Shown piece by piece: positions 26,697 through 34,797 of a DNA stretch of 64,000 nt. Below the pieces are notes generated by a model. It did not search any database. It worked only from the letters and a program-made list of their open reading frames with translations, and was not told where the DNA came from. Where the stretch lies: positions 62,001 to 126,000 of the forward strand of contig NZ_JOCA01000025.1 in NCBI RefSeq assembly GCF_000718785.1, given 5' to 3'. Both the position numbers and the translations under genes were made by a program. Numbering within the stretch: position 1 is the first letter of the stretch; the number at the start of each line of letters is the position of its first letter. The DNA comes from Streptomyces sp. NRRL WC-3626 (GTDB lineage Bacteria > Actinomycetota > Actinomycetes > Streptomycetales > Streptomycetaceae).

Positions 26697-29600
26697 TCAG
26701 TACTCCACTCGCTGGCTGCGGCGACGGATGACGGTGACCTCGTCGCGCTGGTTGCCGGTCGGGCCGTAGTAGTTGAAGGCGTAGGTGAACTGTGCGTAGC
26801 CGCCCGCGAGATGGGTGGGCTTGAGCAGCAGGCGGGTCAGTGAGTTGTGCATGCCGCCGCGCTTGCCGGTGATCTCCGTCTTCGGCACATTGATGGTGCG
26901 GTCCTGGGCGTGGTACATGTACACGGTTCCCTCGGGCATCCGGTGGGTGACCACGGCCCGGCAGGCGACGACACCGTTGCGGTTGTACGCCTCGATCCAC
27001 TCGTTGTCCTTGACACCGATCTTCTCGGCGTCCTCCAGCGACATCCAGACGACCGGTCCGCCGCGGGAGAGGTCGAGCATGTACTTGTTGTCCTGGTAGT
27101 TCGAGTGGATGGACCACTTCGAGTGCGGGGTCAGATAGCGCACCGTGACCTCGGCCCGCCCGTCCTCGTGCAGTTGCTCGTCGCCGTACGCCCGCCGGGC
27201 ATTCAACGGCGGCCGGAACACGGGTAGTTGCTCACCGAGTTCGGTCATCCAGTCGTGCTGGACGAAGAAGTGCTGGCGGCCGGTGAGGGTGTGCCAGGGC
27301 TTCTTGTGCTCGGTGTTGATGACGAACGGGGAGTAGCGGCGCCCGCCGGTCTCCGATCCCGACCACTCGTACGACGTCATCACCGAGCGGGGCTGGGTGC
27401 GGGTGTCGGCGAACGTGATGCGCTCGGCCTCGCGTTCGGCGGCGAGGTCCACCAGGCCCTCGCTGCCGGTCTGCCGCTCCAGTTCGCGGAAGCCCTCGGT
27501 GGCCAGCCGGCCGTTGGTGGTGCCGGACAGCGCCAGGATCGCCTCGCACATGTCGGAGGCGGTGGCCAGCGAGGGCCGGCCGGCGCCCACGCCGTCGCGG
27601 ACGGTGCCGCAGCGGTGGCGCAGCTCCTCGATCTCCCGGTCGGGGTGCACGGTGACGCCCTTGGTGGTGGTGCCCAGGGTGTCGAGCAGCGGACCGACGG
27701 CCCGCATCTTCTGCGCGGTGGACGCGTAGTCCCGCTCGACGACCACCAGCTTGGGCATGGTGCGCCCGGGCACCGGCTCGCACTCGCCGGTCTTCCAGTC
27801 CCGGACCACCCCGCCGGGCTGGGCGAGTTCGTCGGGGGTGTCATGCGTCAGCGGCACCGCCAGGACGTCGGTGCGCGTCCCCAGGTGGTCGGCCGCCAGA
27901 TCGCTGAACCGGTCGGCGATGGTGAGGAAGGTGTCGTAGTCGGTGCGGGCCTGCCACGGCGGGGCGATGGCCGGGGTGAAGGCGTGCACGAAGGGGTGCA
28001 TGTCCGTGCTGGACAGGTCGTCCTTCTCGTACCAGGTCGCGGCCGGCAGGACGACGTCGGAGAGCAGACCGGTCGAGGTCATCCGGAAGTCCATGGTGAC
28101 CAGCAGGTCGAGCTTGCCCTCGGGCGCCTCGTCCCGCCAGACCACCTCCTGCGGGCGTCCTTCCCGCGGGGTCTCCTCGGAGCGGACGTCCGCGTCCGTA
28201 CCCAGCAGATGCCGCAGGAAGTACTCGTTGCCCTTGCCGGAGGAGCCCAGCAGATTCGCCCGCCACACGGTCAGCACACGCGGGAAGTTGGCCGGGTCGT
28301 CGGGGTCCTCGGCGGCGAACCGCAGCCGCCCCGACTTGAGTTCGTCCACGATGTGCTCGGCGACCGGACGCCCCCGCGCCGCCGCCTCGTCCGCCAGGTC
28401 GAGGGGGTTGCGGTTGAAGCCGGGGTGACCGGGCGTCCAGCCGAGCCGCACGGCCTGCGCCAGACAGTCGGCGAACGTCCGGCCGGTGAGTTTCCCCTGC
28501 CCCACCGGGGAGGACAACTCGTCCGCCCCAAAGGCCTCGTACCGCCACTGGTCGGAGTTGAGGTACCAGTAGGAGGTGCCGGTCATGTGCCGGGTGGGCC
28601 GCTGCCAGTCGAAGGCGAACGCCAGATGCTGGAAGCCGGTGAGCGGGCGCACCTTCTCCTGACCGACGTAGTGCGCCCAGCCACCGCCGTTGACACCCTG
28701 GCAGCCGGTCATGGTGGTCAGCGCCAGGAACGCCCGGTAGATGGTGTCGGAGTGGAACCAGTGGTTGGTGCCGGCCCCCATCGCAATCATGGAACGGCCG
28801 TTGGTGCGCTCGGCGTTGCGCGCGAACTCCCGTGCGATCCGGGCCGCCTGCTTCGCCGGCACGGACGTGATCGTCTCCTGCCAGGCCGGGGTGTACGGCT
28901 CCGCGGCGTCGTCGTACGAGGACGGCCAGCTGCCCGGCAGACCGGGGCGCTCGACCCCGTACTGGGCCAGCATCAGGTCGAAGACGGTGGTGACCCGGCG
29001 TCCGCCGACGGTACGCACCGGCACCCCGCGGACCATGGTCGTACCGCCCTCGGTGCCGCCCTCGTCGAAGCGGGGCAGCATGACCTCGACCGTCTCCACG
29101 GCCCGCTCCAGCAGGGACAGTTCGGGGGTCACCTCGCCGAGGTCGAGGTTCCAGCGGCCCTGCTCGCCCTTGGCCCAGCGGAAGCCGAGCGAGCCGTTCG
29201 GCACCACCGGCTCGCCCGTGGCCGCGTCGAGCAGGACGGTCTTGGCGCCGGCGTTCTCCTCCTCGTGGCCCAGGTCGGCCGCGGTCAGGAACCCGTCCGG
29301 GACCAGACCTCCGTCCGCGTGCTCGCGCAGGGTGATCAGGAACGGCGCGTCGGTGAACGTGCGCAGATAGTCCTGGAAGTAGGGCACCGTACGGTCGACG
29401 AGGAACTCCTTCAGGATGACGTGGCCCATGGCCATCGCCAGCGCCCCGTCGGTGCCCGGATGCGGGGACATCCACTCGTCGGCGTGCTTGACGTTGTCGG
29501 CGTAGTCGGGGCTGACCGCGACGACCTTGGTGCCGTTGTAGCGGGACTCGGTCAGGAAGTGCGCGTCGGGCGTGCGCGTGACCGGGATGTTGGAACCCCA

Positions 29601-30398
29601 CATGATCAGATAACCGGCGTTCCACCAGTCCGCCGCCTCCGGCACGTCCGTCTGGTCGCCGAACACCTGCGGCGAGGCCACGGGCAGGTCGGCGTACCAG
29701 TCGTAGAACGACAGCAGGGTGCCGCCGATCAGCGACATGAACCGTGAACCGGCCGCGAAGGACGCCATCGACATCGCCGGGATCGGGGAGAAACCCGTGA
29801 CCCGGTCCGGACCGTACTCCTTGACGGTGTGCACATGGGCGGCGGCGACCAGCTCGGCCACCTCGTCCCAGTCGGCCCGCACCAGCCCGCCCTTGCCGCG
29901 CGCCCGCTTGTAGGCGCGCGCCTTCGCGGGGTCACCGGTGATCTCGGCCCATGCCGCCACCGGGTCTCCGAGCCGCTTGCGGGCCTCCCGCCACAGCTTC
30001 AGCAGCACGCCACGCACATACGGGTAGCGGACCCGGCTGGGGGAGTAGGTGTACCAGGAGAACGACGCCCCGCGCGGGCAGCCGCGCGGCTCGTACTCGG
30101 GGCAGTCCGTGCCGATCGAGGGGTAGTCGGTGGCCTGGTGCTCCCAGGTGATGATGCCGTCCTTGACATACACCATCCATGAGCAGGACCCCGTGCAGTT
30201 CACGCCGTGCGTGGAGCGCACGACTTTGTCGTGGGACCAGCGGTCCCGGTAGAAGCCCTCCCACGCCGGGTCGCCCGTACCGAACACAGCCCGTCCGTCG
30301 GCCGACACCTCGCTGCGGGTGAGCAGCCGGCGGGCCGCCAGCGGCCAGCCTTCACCGGCGCGCTGCTCTGGCCGCCGTGCGTTCTGATCGTTCTCCAT
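26697..30398 (-). CDS. narG: Respiratory nitrate reductase alpha subunit (copy 1)
   Basis: The 1233-residue molybdopterin subunit reduces nitrate to nitrite on the cytoplasmic side. The FS0 cluster motif is STHGVNCTGSCSW with the downstream Cys in EPRGCPRG. The molybdenum Asp is in SFYDWYADLP, followed by the conserved FGDQTDVPE and WGSNIPVTRTPDAHF. The protein ends in RRRSQRVEY. It heads a narG-H-J-I-VKOR operon. At least three DevR-type boxes lie 60-130 bp upstream of its ATG. Confidence 0.97.
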   Translation of the reverse strand: MENDQNARRPEQRAGEGWPLAARRLLTRSEVSADGRAVFGTGDPAWEGFYRDRWSHDKVVRSTHGVNCTGSCSWMVYVKDGIITWEHQATDYPSIGTDCPEYEPRGCPRGASFSWYTYSPSRVRYPYVRGVLLKLWREARKRLGDPVAAWAEITGDPAKARAYKRARGKGGLVRADWDEVAELVAAAHVHTVKEYGPDRVTGFSPIPAMSMASFAAGSRFMSLIGGTLLSFYDWYADLPVASPQVFGDQTDVPEAADWWNAGYLIMWGSNIPVTRTPDAHFLTESRYNGTKVVAVSPDYADNVKHADEWMSPHPGTDGALAMAMGHVILKEFLVDRTVPYFQDYLRTFTDAPFLITLREHADGGLVPDGFLTAADLGHEEENAGAKTVLLDAATGEPVVPNGSLGFRWAKGEQGRWNLDLGEVTPELSLLERAVETVEVMLPRFDEGGTEGGTTMVRGVPVRTVGGRRVTTVFDLMLAQYGVERPGLPGSWPSSYDDAAEPYTPAWQETITSVPAKQAARIAREFARNAERTNGRSMIAMGAGTNHWFHSDTIYRAFLALTTMTGCQGVNGGGWAHYVGQEKVRPLTGFQHLAFAFDWQRPTRHMTGTSYWYLNSDQWRYEAFGADELSSPVGQGKLTGRTFADCLAQAVRLGWTPGHPGFNRNPLDLADEAAARGRPVAEHIVDELKSGRLRFAAEDPDDPANFPRVLTVWRANLLGSSGKGNEYFLRHLLGTDADVRSEETPREGRPQEVVWRDEAPEGKLDLLVTMDFRMTSTGLLSDVVLPAATWYEKDDLSSTDMHPFVHAFTPAIAPPWQARTDYDTFLTIADRFSDLAADHLGTRTDVLAVPLTHDTPDELAQPGGVVRDWKTGECEPVPGRTMPKLVVVERDYASTAQKMRAVGPLLDTLGTTTKGVTVHPDREIEELRHRCGTVRDGVGAGRPSLATASDMCEAILALSGTTNGRLATEGFRELERQTGSEGLVDLAAEREAERITFADTRTQPRSVMTSYEWSGSETGGRRYSPFVINTEHKKPWHTLTGRQHFFVQHDWMTELGEQLPVFRPPLNARRAYGDEQLHEDGRAEVTVRYLTPHSKWSIHSNYQDNKYMLDLSRGGPVVWMSLEDAEKIGVKDNEWIEAYNRNGVVACRAVVTHRMPEGTVYMYHAQDRTINVPKTEITGKRGGMHNSLTRLLLKPTHLAGGYAQFTYAFNYYGPTGNQRDEVTVIRRRSQRVEY

Positions 30399-30458
30399 GG
30401 TCAGGAACGCTAGGCGGGGCGGACGCCCGTGACCCGGGGCCGGCGGTCCCCGGCGGAC

Positions 30459-30526
30459 GGCCTACCGGCCCTTTGCGGCCGGCCGCGACGGGGACCAATG
30501 GTCCCTGTCGCGGGGACCGGTCGGCC
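30459..30526. promoter_or_regulatory. DevR/OsdR-type box cluster before nar1
   Basis: Three boxes occur in the narG1 upstream region: GGCCTACCGGCCC (30459-30471), GGGACCAATGGTCCC (30491-30505; its symmetry extends outward to 27 bp with one mismatch, 30485-30511), and GGGACCGGTCGGCC (30513-30526). Multiple boxes at one promoter are typical of DosR targets. The rest of the 426-bp gap to the plus-strand gene at 30825 shows no gene. Confidence 0.75.
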
Positions 30527-30824
30527 GGAGAACGGGGAGCGGCCGGCGGTGCATGCTGGGCACCGACCGAACCGCGGACGCCCTGCCGTACCACCGCGTC
30601 CCGTGCCTGCCCCGGCGGCCGACATCCCCCGTATCAGGCCGCCGGAGGGTGCGGCGCGTATGGCGCGCCCGGCCGCCCGGTCCGGTCCCGCGTCCGGCCG
30701 CATCCCACCGCGGCCGGACGCGTCGTTCTCCTCCCCGTCACCGTCTTCCGCGCCCCGGGCGCCCTGCGGGGCGCCGCTCGCGCAGACCGCCCGAGAACCC
30801 ATGAGCGAAGAAGGGCAACACATC

Positions 30825-31328
30825 ATGGACGCATCACAACGTCGCGCCGGTACCCTGCTCACCGCGGTCGGCCTGGCCCTGGGCGTCGCGGGCCCGGTCA
30901 TGGTGCTGCGCGGCCGCGGCGGCAGGAACGAGATCCGCAGCGAGCTCGCCGCCCAGAAGATCACCTTCCCCGAACGCGGGCTGCCCGTCGAACTCGCCGC
31001 TCGTGCCGGGTGCCGCGTGGAGACGGGCCCCGACGCGCACGCCTACGCCGACTTCATCAAGGGCAACCTCGCCCGTACCACCGGCGGCCGTACCTACGCC
31101 GAGATCACCAACGAGCTGCACGCCGCGGGCGGTGACGACGAGGAGCTCTCCGCACTGCGCCAGACCGCGTTCATGGGCCAGTCCCTGCGCGCCTCGCTGA
31201 TGTCCGCCTACCAGGCATGGCACCTCACCACCCTGGTCACCGGCCTGGGCGCCGCCCTGACCGGCGTCGGCGCAGCCCTGCTGGCCACCGCGGTCGCCCT
31301 GCCGTCCCACACCCCCGACCGTCCCTGA
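30825..31328 (+). CDS. Two-helix membrane protein of unknown function
   Basis: The 167-residue protein has a hydrophobic N-terminal helix (AGTLLTAVGLALGVAGPVMV) and a C-terminal one (TTLVTGLGAALTGVGAALLA) around a soluble middle with Cys at about residue 47 (ARAGCRVETG). I do not recognise the family. ATG 30825 is chosen because GAAGAAGGG precedes it by 8 bp; ATG 30801 is in frame without such a site. It is divergent from narG1 and shares the DevR-box region, so hypoxic control is plausible. A 42-bp tandem repeat covers its last codons. Confidence 0.7.
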   Translation: MDASQRRAGTLLTAVGLALGVAGPVMVLRGRGGRNEIRSELAAQKITFPERGLPVELAARAGCRVETGPDAHAYADFIKGNLARTTGGRTYAEITNELHAAGGDDEELSALRQTAFMGQSLRASLMSAYQAWHLTTLVTGLGAALTGVGAALLATAVALPSHTPDRP

Positions 31329-31378
31329 ACGCACGGCGCCCTGCCGTCCCACACCCCCGACCGCCCCTGAACGCACGG
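31295..31378. repeat. 42-bp tandem duplication over a gene end
   Basis: Unit A (31295-31336) and unit B (31337-31378) are both 42 bp and differ at one base (T to C near the stop-proximal Pro codon). Unit A holds the last codons and stop of the membrane protein gene. The event leaves the protein unchanged but copies its 3' end into the downstream spacer. The near identity points to a recent slippage. Confidence 0.9.
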
Positions 31379-31399
31379 CGGTTCGCCCGCCCGTGGACA

Positions 31400-31414
31400 G
31401 GGACCTTCGGCCCT
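31400..31414. promoter_or_regulatory. DevR/OsdR-type box before the radical SAM/nirK operon
   Basis: GGGACCTTCGGCCCT matches the island consensus. It lies about 80 bp upstream of the small coupled ORF (31492) and 240 bp upstream of the radical SAM gene. Confidence 0.65.
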
Positions 31415-31491
31415 CACGGAGATGACCAACGGCCGACGCGCCGGGCCCCGCCGCCGGTGGATGCTGGCGGCGACCGATCCGGAGGTGTCCC

Positions 31492-31656
31492 GTGCACGAC
31501 CATGCCGACCGCCGTCCAGGCCGCTGCCACCGCTGCCGCTCGCGGTGGGAGCCGCGCCGGGTCCGACCCGGCCACCGTCCGGCCGCCCGCCTCGTCTGCC
31601 CCGACTCCAGGGCGGCCGGACACAGCCTCGGCACCTGGGGGAGGGCCGCGCGATGA
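31492..31656 (+). CDS. Small Cys/His-rich ORF coupled to the radical SAM gene
   Basis: A 54-codon frame starts at GTG 31492, 4 bp after a GGAGGTG ribosome binding site. Its TGA overlaps the radical SAM ATG in an ATGA. The sequence is Arg-rich with CHRC at residues 12-15 and one more Cys at 36 (LVCPDS). It could be a degenerate zinc ribbon, since Ser stands where a fourth Cys might be. Alternatively it could be a substrate peptide for the SPASM enzyme it is coupled to. It may also be only a leader that sets translation of the next gene. No family is recognised. Confidence 0.45.
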   Translation: MHDHADRRPGRCHRCRSRWEPRRVRPGHRPAARLVCPDSRAAGHSLGTWGRAAR

Positions 31657-32873
31657 ACACAGCCGCCCACGCGGTACGACGTCAGCGGCACGACGCGGGG
31701 GAGCGCCCCTTCATCGTGATCTGGGAGTCCACCCGGGCCTGCCCGCTGGCCTGTCTGCACTGTCGCGCCGAGGCCGTGCCCGACCGCGACCCGCGCGAGC
31801 TGGACACCGCCGCCGCGAAGGACCTGCTCCACCAGGTCGCCGGCTTCGGGCGGCCCGCCCCACTCTTCGTGATCACCGGCGGCGACCCCTTCCAGCGCCC
31901 CGACCTGACCGAACTCATCGCGTACGGCCGGGAGATCGGCGTCCGCGTCGCGGTGTCCCCGTCCGGCACGCCGACGGTGACGGCGGAGCGGCTGCGGGAA
32001 CTGCGCGAGGCGGGCGCGGTCGGACTCTCACTGAGCCTGGACGGCTCCACCGCAGGCGTCCACGACACCTTCCGCGGTGTTCCCGGCGTGTTCCGCTCGA
32101 CCCTGGACGCCTGGGACGCGGCGCGCGCCCTCGGCATGAAGGTGCAGATCAACACCACGGTCACCCGGCACAACCTGCACGACCTCCCCGACATCGTCCA
32201 CCTGGTGGCCGAGCGCGGGGCGATGCTGTGGAGCGCCTTCTTCCTGGTGCCCACCGGACGCGGCCGGCAACTCGGCGTCCTCACCGCCGCCGAGACCGAG
32301 GACGTCCTCAACTTCGTGTACGACGTCGGCCTCACCGTGCCGGCCAAGACCACCGAGGCCCACCACTTCCGCCGCGTCGCCCTGCAGCGCAAGGTGCTGG
32401 AGGACGCCGGCGACGACCACGCGGCGGTGCTCGGACTCGGGCCGCTGTACGAGGAGTTGAGCGGGCGGGCGACGGAGCTGGGCCTGGACACCGGGGCACG
32501 CCGGGTGCGGCGCCCGCCGCTGGACGTCAACGCGGGCCGCGGCTTCGTCTTCATCTCGCACACCGGCACGGTCCACCCGAGCGGCTTCCTGCCGCTGGGC
32601 GCCGGAAGCGTGCGCGAGACACCGCTGACGGAGATCTACCGCACCTCCGAACTGTTCACCGGCCTGCGGGACGCCGACCGGCTCGGCGGCCGGTGCGGCG
32701 CGTGCGAGTTCCGCCGGGTCTGCGGCGGCTCGCGGTCACGCGCGTACGGCGTCACCGGCGACCCGTACGCCGAGGAGCCCTGGTGCGACTACCAGCCGGG
32801 CTCCTTCCCCCGCCGGCGGGAACTGGCGGCGTTGCTGGGCGGCGAGGAGAGCCGTGGACGGCAAGAACACTGA
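31653..32873 (+). CDS. Radical SAM/SPASM protein (AhbD/NirJ-like)
   Basis: The 406-residue enzyme has the radical SAM cluster motif CPLACLHC (Cys30, 34 and 37), FVITGGDPF as the GGE-type strand and a SPASM region near the C-terminus (CGACEFRRVCGG, then Cys in EEPWCDY) for an auxiliary Fe-S cluster. It resembles the TIGR04053 branch, related to heme-modifying AhbD and NirJ and to peptide-modifying PqqE. Its place between a small ORF and nirK, with overlaps on both sides, ties it to nitrite reduction. The substrate could be heme or a peptide. Confidence 0.88.
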   Translation: MNTAAHAVRRQRHDAGERPFIVIWESTRACPLACLHCRAEAVPDRDPRELDTAAAKDLLHQVAGFGRPAPLFVITGGDPFQRPDLTELIAYGREIGVRVAVSPSGTPTVTAERLRELREAGAVGLSLSLDGSTAGVHDTFRGVPGVFRSTLDAWDAARALGMKVQINTTVTRHNLHDLPDIVHLVAERGAMLWSAFFLVPTGRGRQLGVLTAAETEDVLNFVYDVGLTVPAKTTEAHHFRRVALQRKVLEDAGDDHAAVLGLGPLYEELSGRATELGLDTGARRVRRPPLDVNAGRGFVFISHTGTVHPSGFLPLGAGSVRETPLTEIYRTSELFTGLRDADRLGGRCGACEFRRVCGGSRSRAYGVTGDPYAEEPWCDYQPGSFPRRRELAALLGGEESRGRQEH

Positions 32874-34191
32874 CCGGCCGGTGACTTCACGGCGGCCCGC
32901 CCTGTGGGGCACCGTCGCGGGCGCCGTGCTCACCGTCCTGGCCGTGCTCGCCGCCAACAGCGGCAAGGACACGGTCGCCGGCACGGCGGCGCCGGGCGCC
33001 CGCACCACGCGTACCGTCGCCGTGACCTTGGCCGGCATGCGCGTACGCCCCGCACGGATCGAGGTCGCCGCAGGCACCGTACTGCGGCTCGAGGTCACCA
33101 ACTCCGACGCCCGGCGCCACGACCTCAAGGTCGGGAACGGCCCCGCCACCCCCCTGCTCGACCGCGGCGAGACCCGCACGCTCGACCTCGGCCCGGTCAC
33201 CGGCGACCGTGAGGCGTGGTGCACCCTGCCGGGCCACCGCGCGGCGGGGATGACGATGGCCATCGTCGTCACGGACGGCACGGGCGACACGGGCCACGAG
33301 GGCCACTCCACGGCCGCCGGCCCGGACCTCTCCGCGGGCTTCTCCCCCGGCTGGCAGCCACGCGACGCCGACCTGGCACCCGCGCCCGGCGGAACGGTCC
33401 ACAGGACCGAACTGCGCGCCGCGCACACCACGGTCGAAGTGGCCCCGGGCGTGGAGCAGGAGAGATGGACCTTCGGCGGCACCGCACCGGGCCCCACCCT
33501 GCGGGGCAGGGTCGGCGACGTCTTCGAGATCACCCTCGTCAACGACGATCAACGCATGGGCCATGGAATCGACTTCCACGCCGGCTCCCTCGCCCCCGAC
33601 GGGCCGATGCGCACCATCGAGCCCGGCGAACGCCTGGTCTACCGCTTCCGCGCCGAGAGGGCCGGGGCATGGCTGTACCACTGCGGCACCGCGCCCATGC
33701 TCCAGCACATCGGCAACGGCATGTACGGCGCCGTCGTCATCGACCCGCCCGGACTCCCCGAGGTCGACCACGAATACCTGCTGGTCTCCTCCGAGCTCTA
33801 CCTCGGCACACCCGGCAGCACCGCGCAGGTGACCAGGATGCGTGAACACACCCCGGACGCCTGGGCGTTCAACGGTGTCGCGAACCAGTACACCGAGCGG
33901 CCCCTGAAAGCGAAGGCCGGTGAGCGGGCCCGCTTCTGGGTGGTCGCCGCCGGTCCGTCCGACGGCATCGCCTTCCATGTCGTCGGCACCGTCTTCGACA
34001 CCGTGTACAAGGAAGGCGCCCACCTGCTCGAACCGCAGGATGAGGGCGGCTCGCAGGTCCTCGATCTGGCCCCGGCCCAGGGCGGGTTCGTCGAGACGAC
34101 GTTCCCCGAGGCCGGTCACTACCCCTTCGTCGACCACGACATGCGCCACGCCGAAGCCGGGGCGCACGGCATGGTGGAGGTGAGCGACTGA
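32854..34191 (+). CDS. nirK: Copper nitrite reductase with N-terminal cupredoxin
   Basis: The 445-residue enzyme reduces nitrite to NO. After an N-terminal helix (residues 17-35) comes an extra cupredoxin domain with its own type 1 ligands His89, Cys123, His128 and Met133 (AWCTLPGHRAAGM). The NirK part follows: type 1 ligands His237, Cys277, His285 and Met290, and type 2 ligands His242, His276 and His375 (GHGIDFHAG, YHCGTAPMLQH, IAFHVVG). The fused domain probably delivers electrons. The gene overlaps the radical SAM gene by 20 bp after a GAGGAGA site. Confidence 0.93.
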   Translation: MDGKNTDRPVTSRRPALWGTVAGAVLTVLAVLAANSGKDTVAGTAAPGARTTRTVAVTLAGMRVRPARIEVAAGTVLRLEVTNSDARRHDLKVGNGPATPLLDRGETRTLDLGPVTGDREAWCTLPGHRAAGMTMAIVVTDGTGDTGHEGHSTAAGPDLSAGFSPGWQPRDADLAPAPGGTVHRTELRAAHTTVEVAPGVEQERWTFGGTAPGPTLRGRVGDVFEITLVNDDQRMGHGIDFHAGSLAPDGPMRTIEPGERLVYRFRAERAGAWLYHCGTAPMLQHIGNGMYGAVVIDPPGLPEVDHEYLLVSSELYLGTPGSTAQVTRMREHTPDAWAFNGVANQYTERPLKAKAGERARFWVVAAGPSDGIAFHVVGTVFDTVYKEGAHLLEPQDEGGSQVLDLAPAQGGFVETTFPEAGHYPFVDHDMRHAEAGAHGMVEVSD

Positions 34192-34637
34192 TGGACACCG
34201 TCGGCTGGTGGTCCCTGGTGCGGTTCGCGCATGTGGCCGGCGCCGCCCTGTGGGTCGGCGGCCAGCTCGCCCTCTCCCTGGTCGTCCTGCCGCTGGCCCG
34301 CCATCTGCTCGCCCCCGAGGCCAAGGACTCCTTCACGGCCGCCGCCGGCCGCCGGTTCGGGATGCTGACCGGAGCGGTGTTCCTGCCCGTGCAGCTGGCC
34401 ACCGGCTGGGCCATGGCCTGGCACCGGGGAGTCACCTGGGCCTCGCTCGCCGAACCCGGCTACGGCCGCACCCTCGCGGCCAAACTCGCCCTGTTCGCCG
34501 TGGTGATGCTCGCCGCGGCGGGACACGGAATCGCCCACGCCGGGCATCGCACCGACCTGGCCCGGGCCCTCGCGGTCCTCTCCCTCGTCGGGTCCCTCGG
34601 TGTCGTCCTGCTCGCCACCGCCCTGCCCGCCACCTGA
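34191..34637 (+). CDS. CopD-like membrane protein
   Basis: The 148-residue protein has four hydrophobic helices and the CopD/DUF2269-like opening VRFAHVAGAALWVGGQL. His residues at helix ends (FAHV, ARHL, AWHRG, GHGIAHAGH) could bind copper or heme. The ATG overlaps the nirK stop by one base (TGATG), so it is the last gene of the radical SAM-nirK operon. Copper supply to NirK or an electron-transfer role is inferred from place only. Confidence 0.75.
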   Translation: MDTVGWWSLVRFAHVAGAALWVGGQLALSLVVLPLARHLLAPEAKDSFTAAAGRRFGMLTGAVFLPVQLATGWAMAWHRGVTWASLAEPGYGRTLAAKLALFAVVMLAAAGHGIAHAGHRTDLARALAVLSLVGSLGVVLLATALPAT

Positions 34638-34696
34638 CCCGACGCACGCACCCCGCCCGACCGGACCACCCGGCCTGGACGACCTGCCCCCGAATC

Positions 34697-34733
34697 AAGG
34701 CCGCATGGCCCCCGGCAAGGGCCGGTCAACCCT
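34697..34733. promoter_or_regulatory. Two DevR/OsdR-type boxes before the nitroreductase
   Basis: AAGGCCGCATGGCCC (34697-34711) and AAGGGCCGGTCAACCCT (34717-34733) lie 20 bp apart, start to start, and 65-101 bp upstream of ATG 34798. Paired boxes two helical turns apart are the usual arrangement at DosR targets such as acg. Confidence 0.6.
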
Positions 34734-34797
34734 CCTCAGCAAGCTCCCGGCGGCGCAGAGTTGACGCAACGGAGGGCAACGTGGTGAAGGAGCCGAG

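Noticed and set aside
27228..29747. A plus-strand open frame of about 840 codons antisense to narG1
   Set aside because: Same cause: third-position GC keeps stops away on the opposite strand. No domain is visible.
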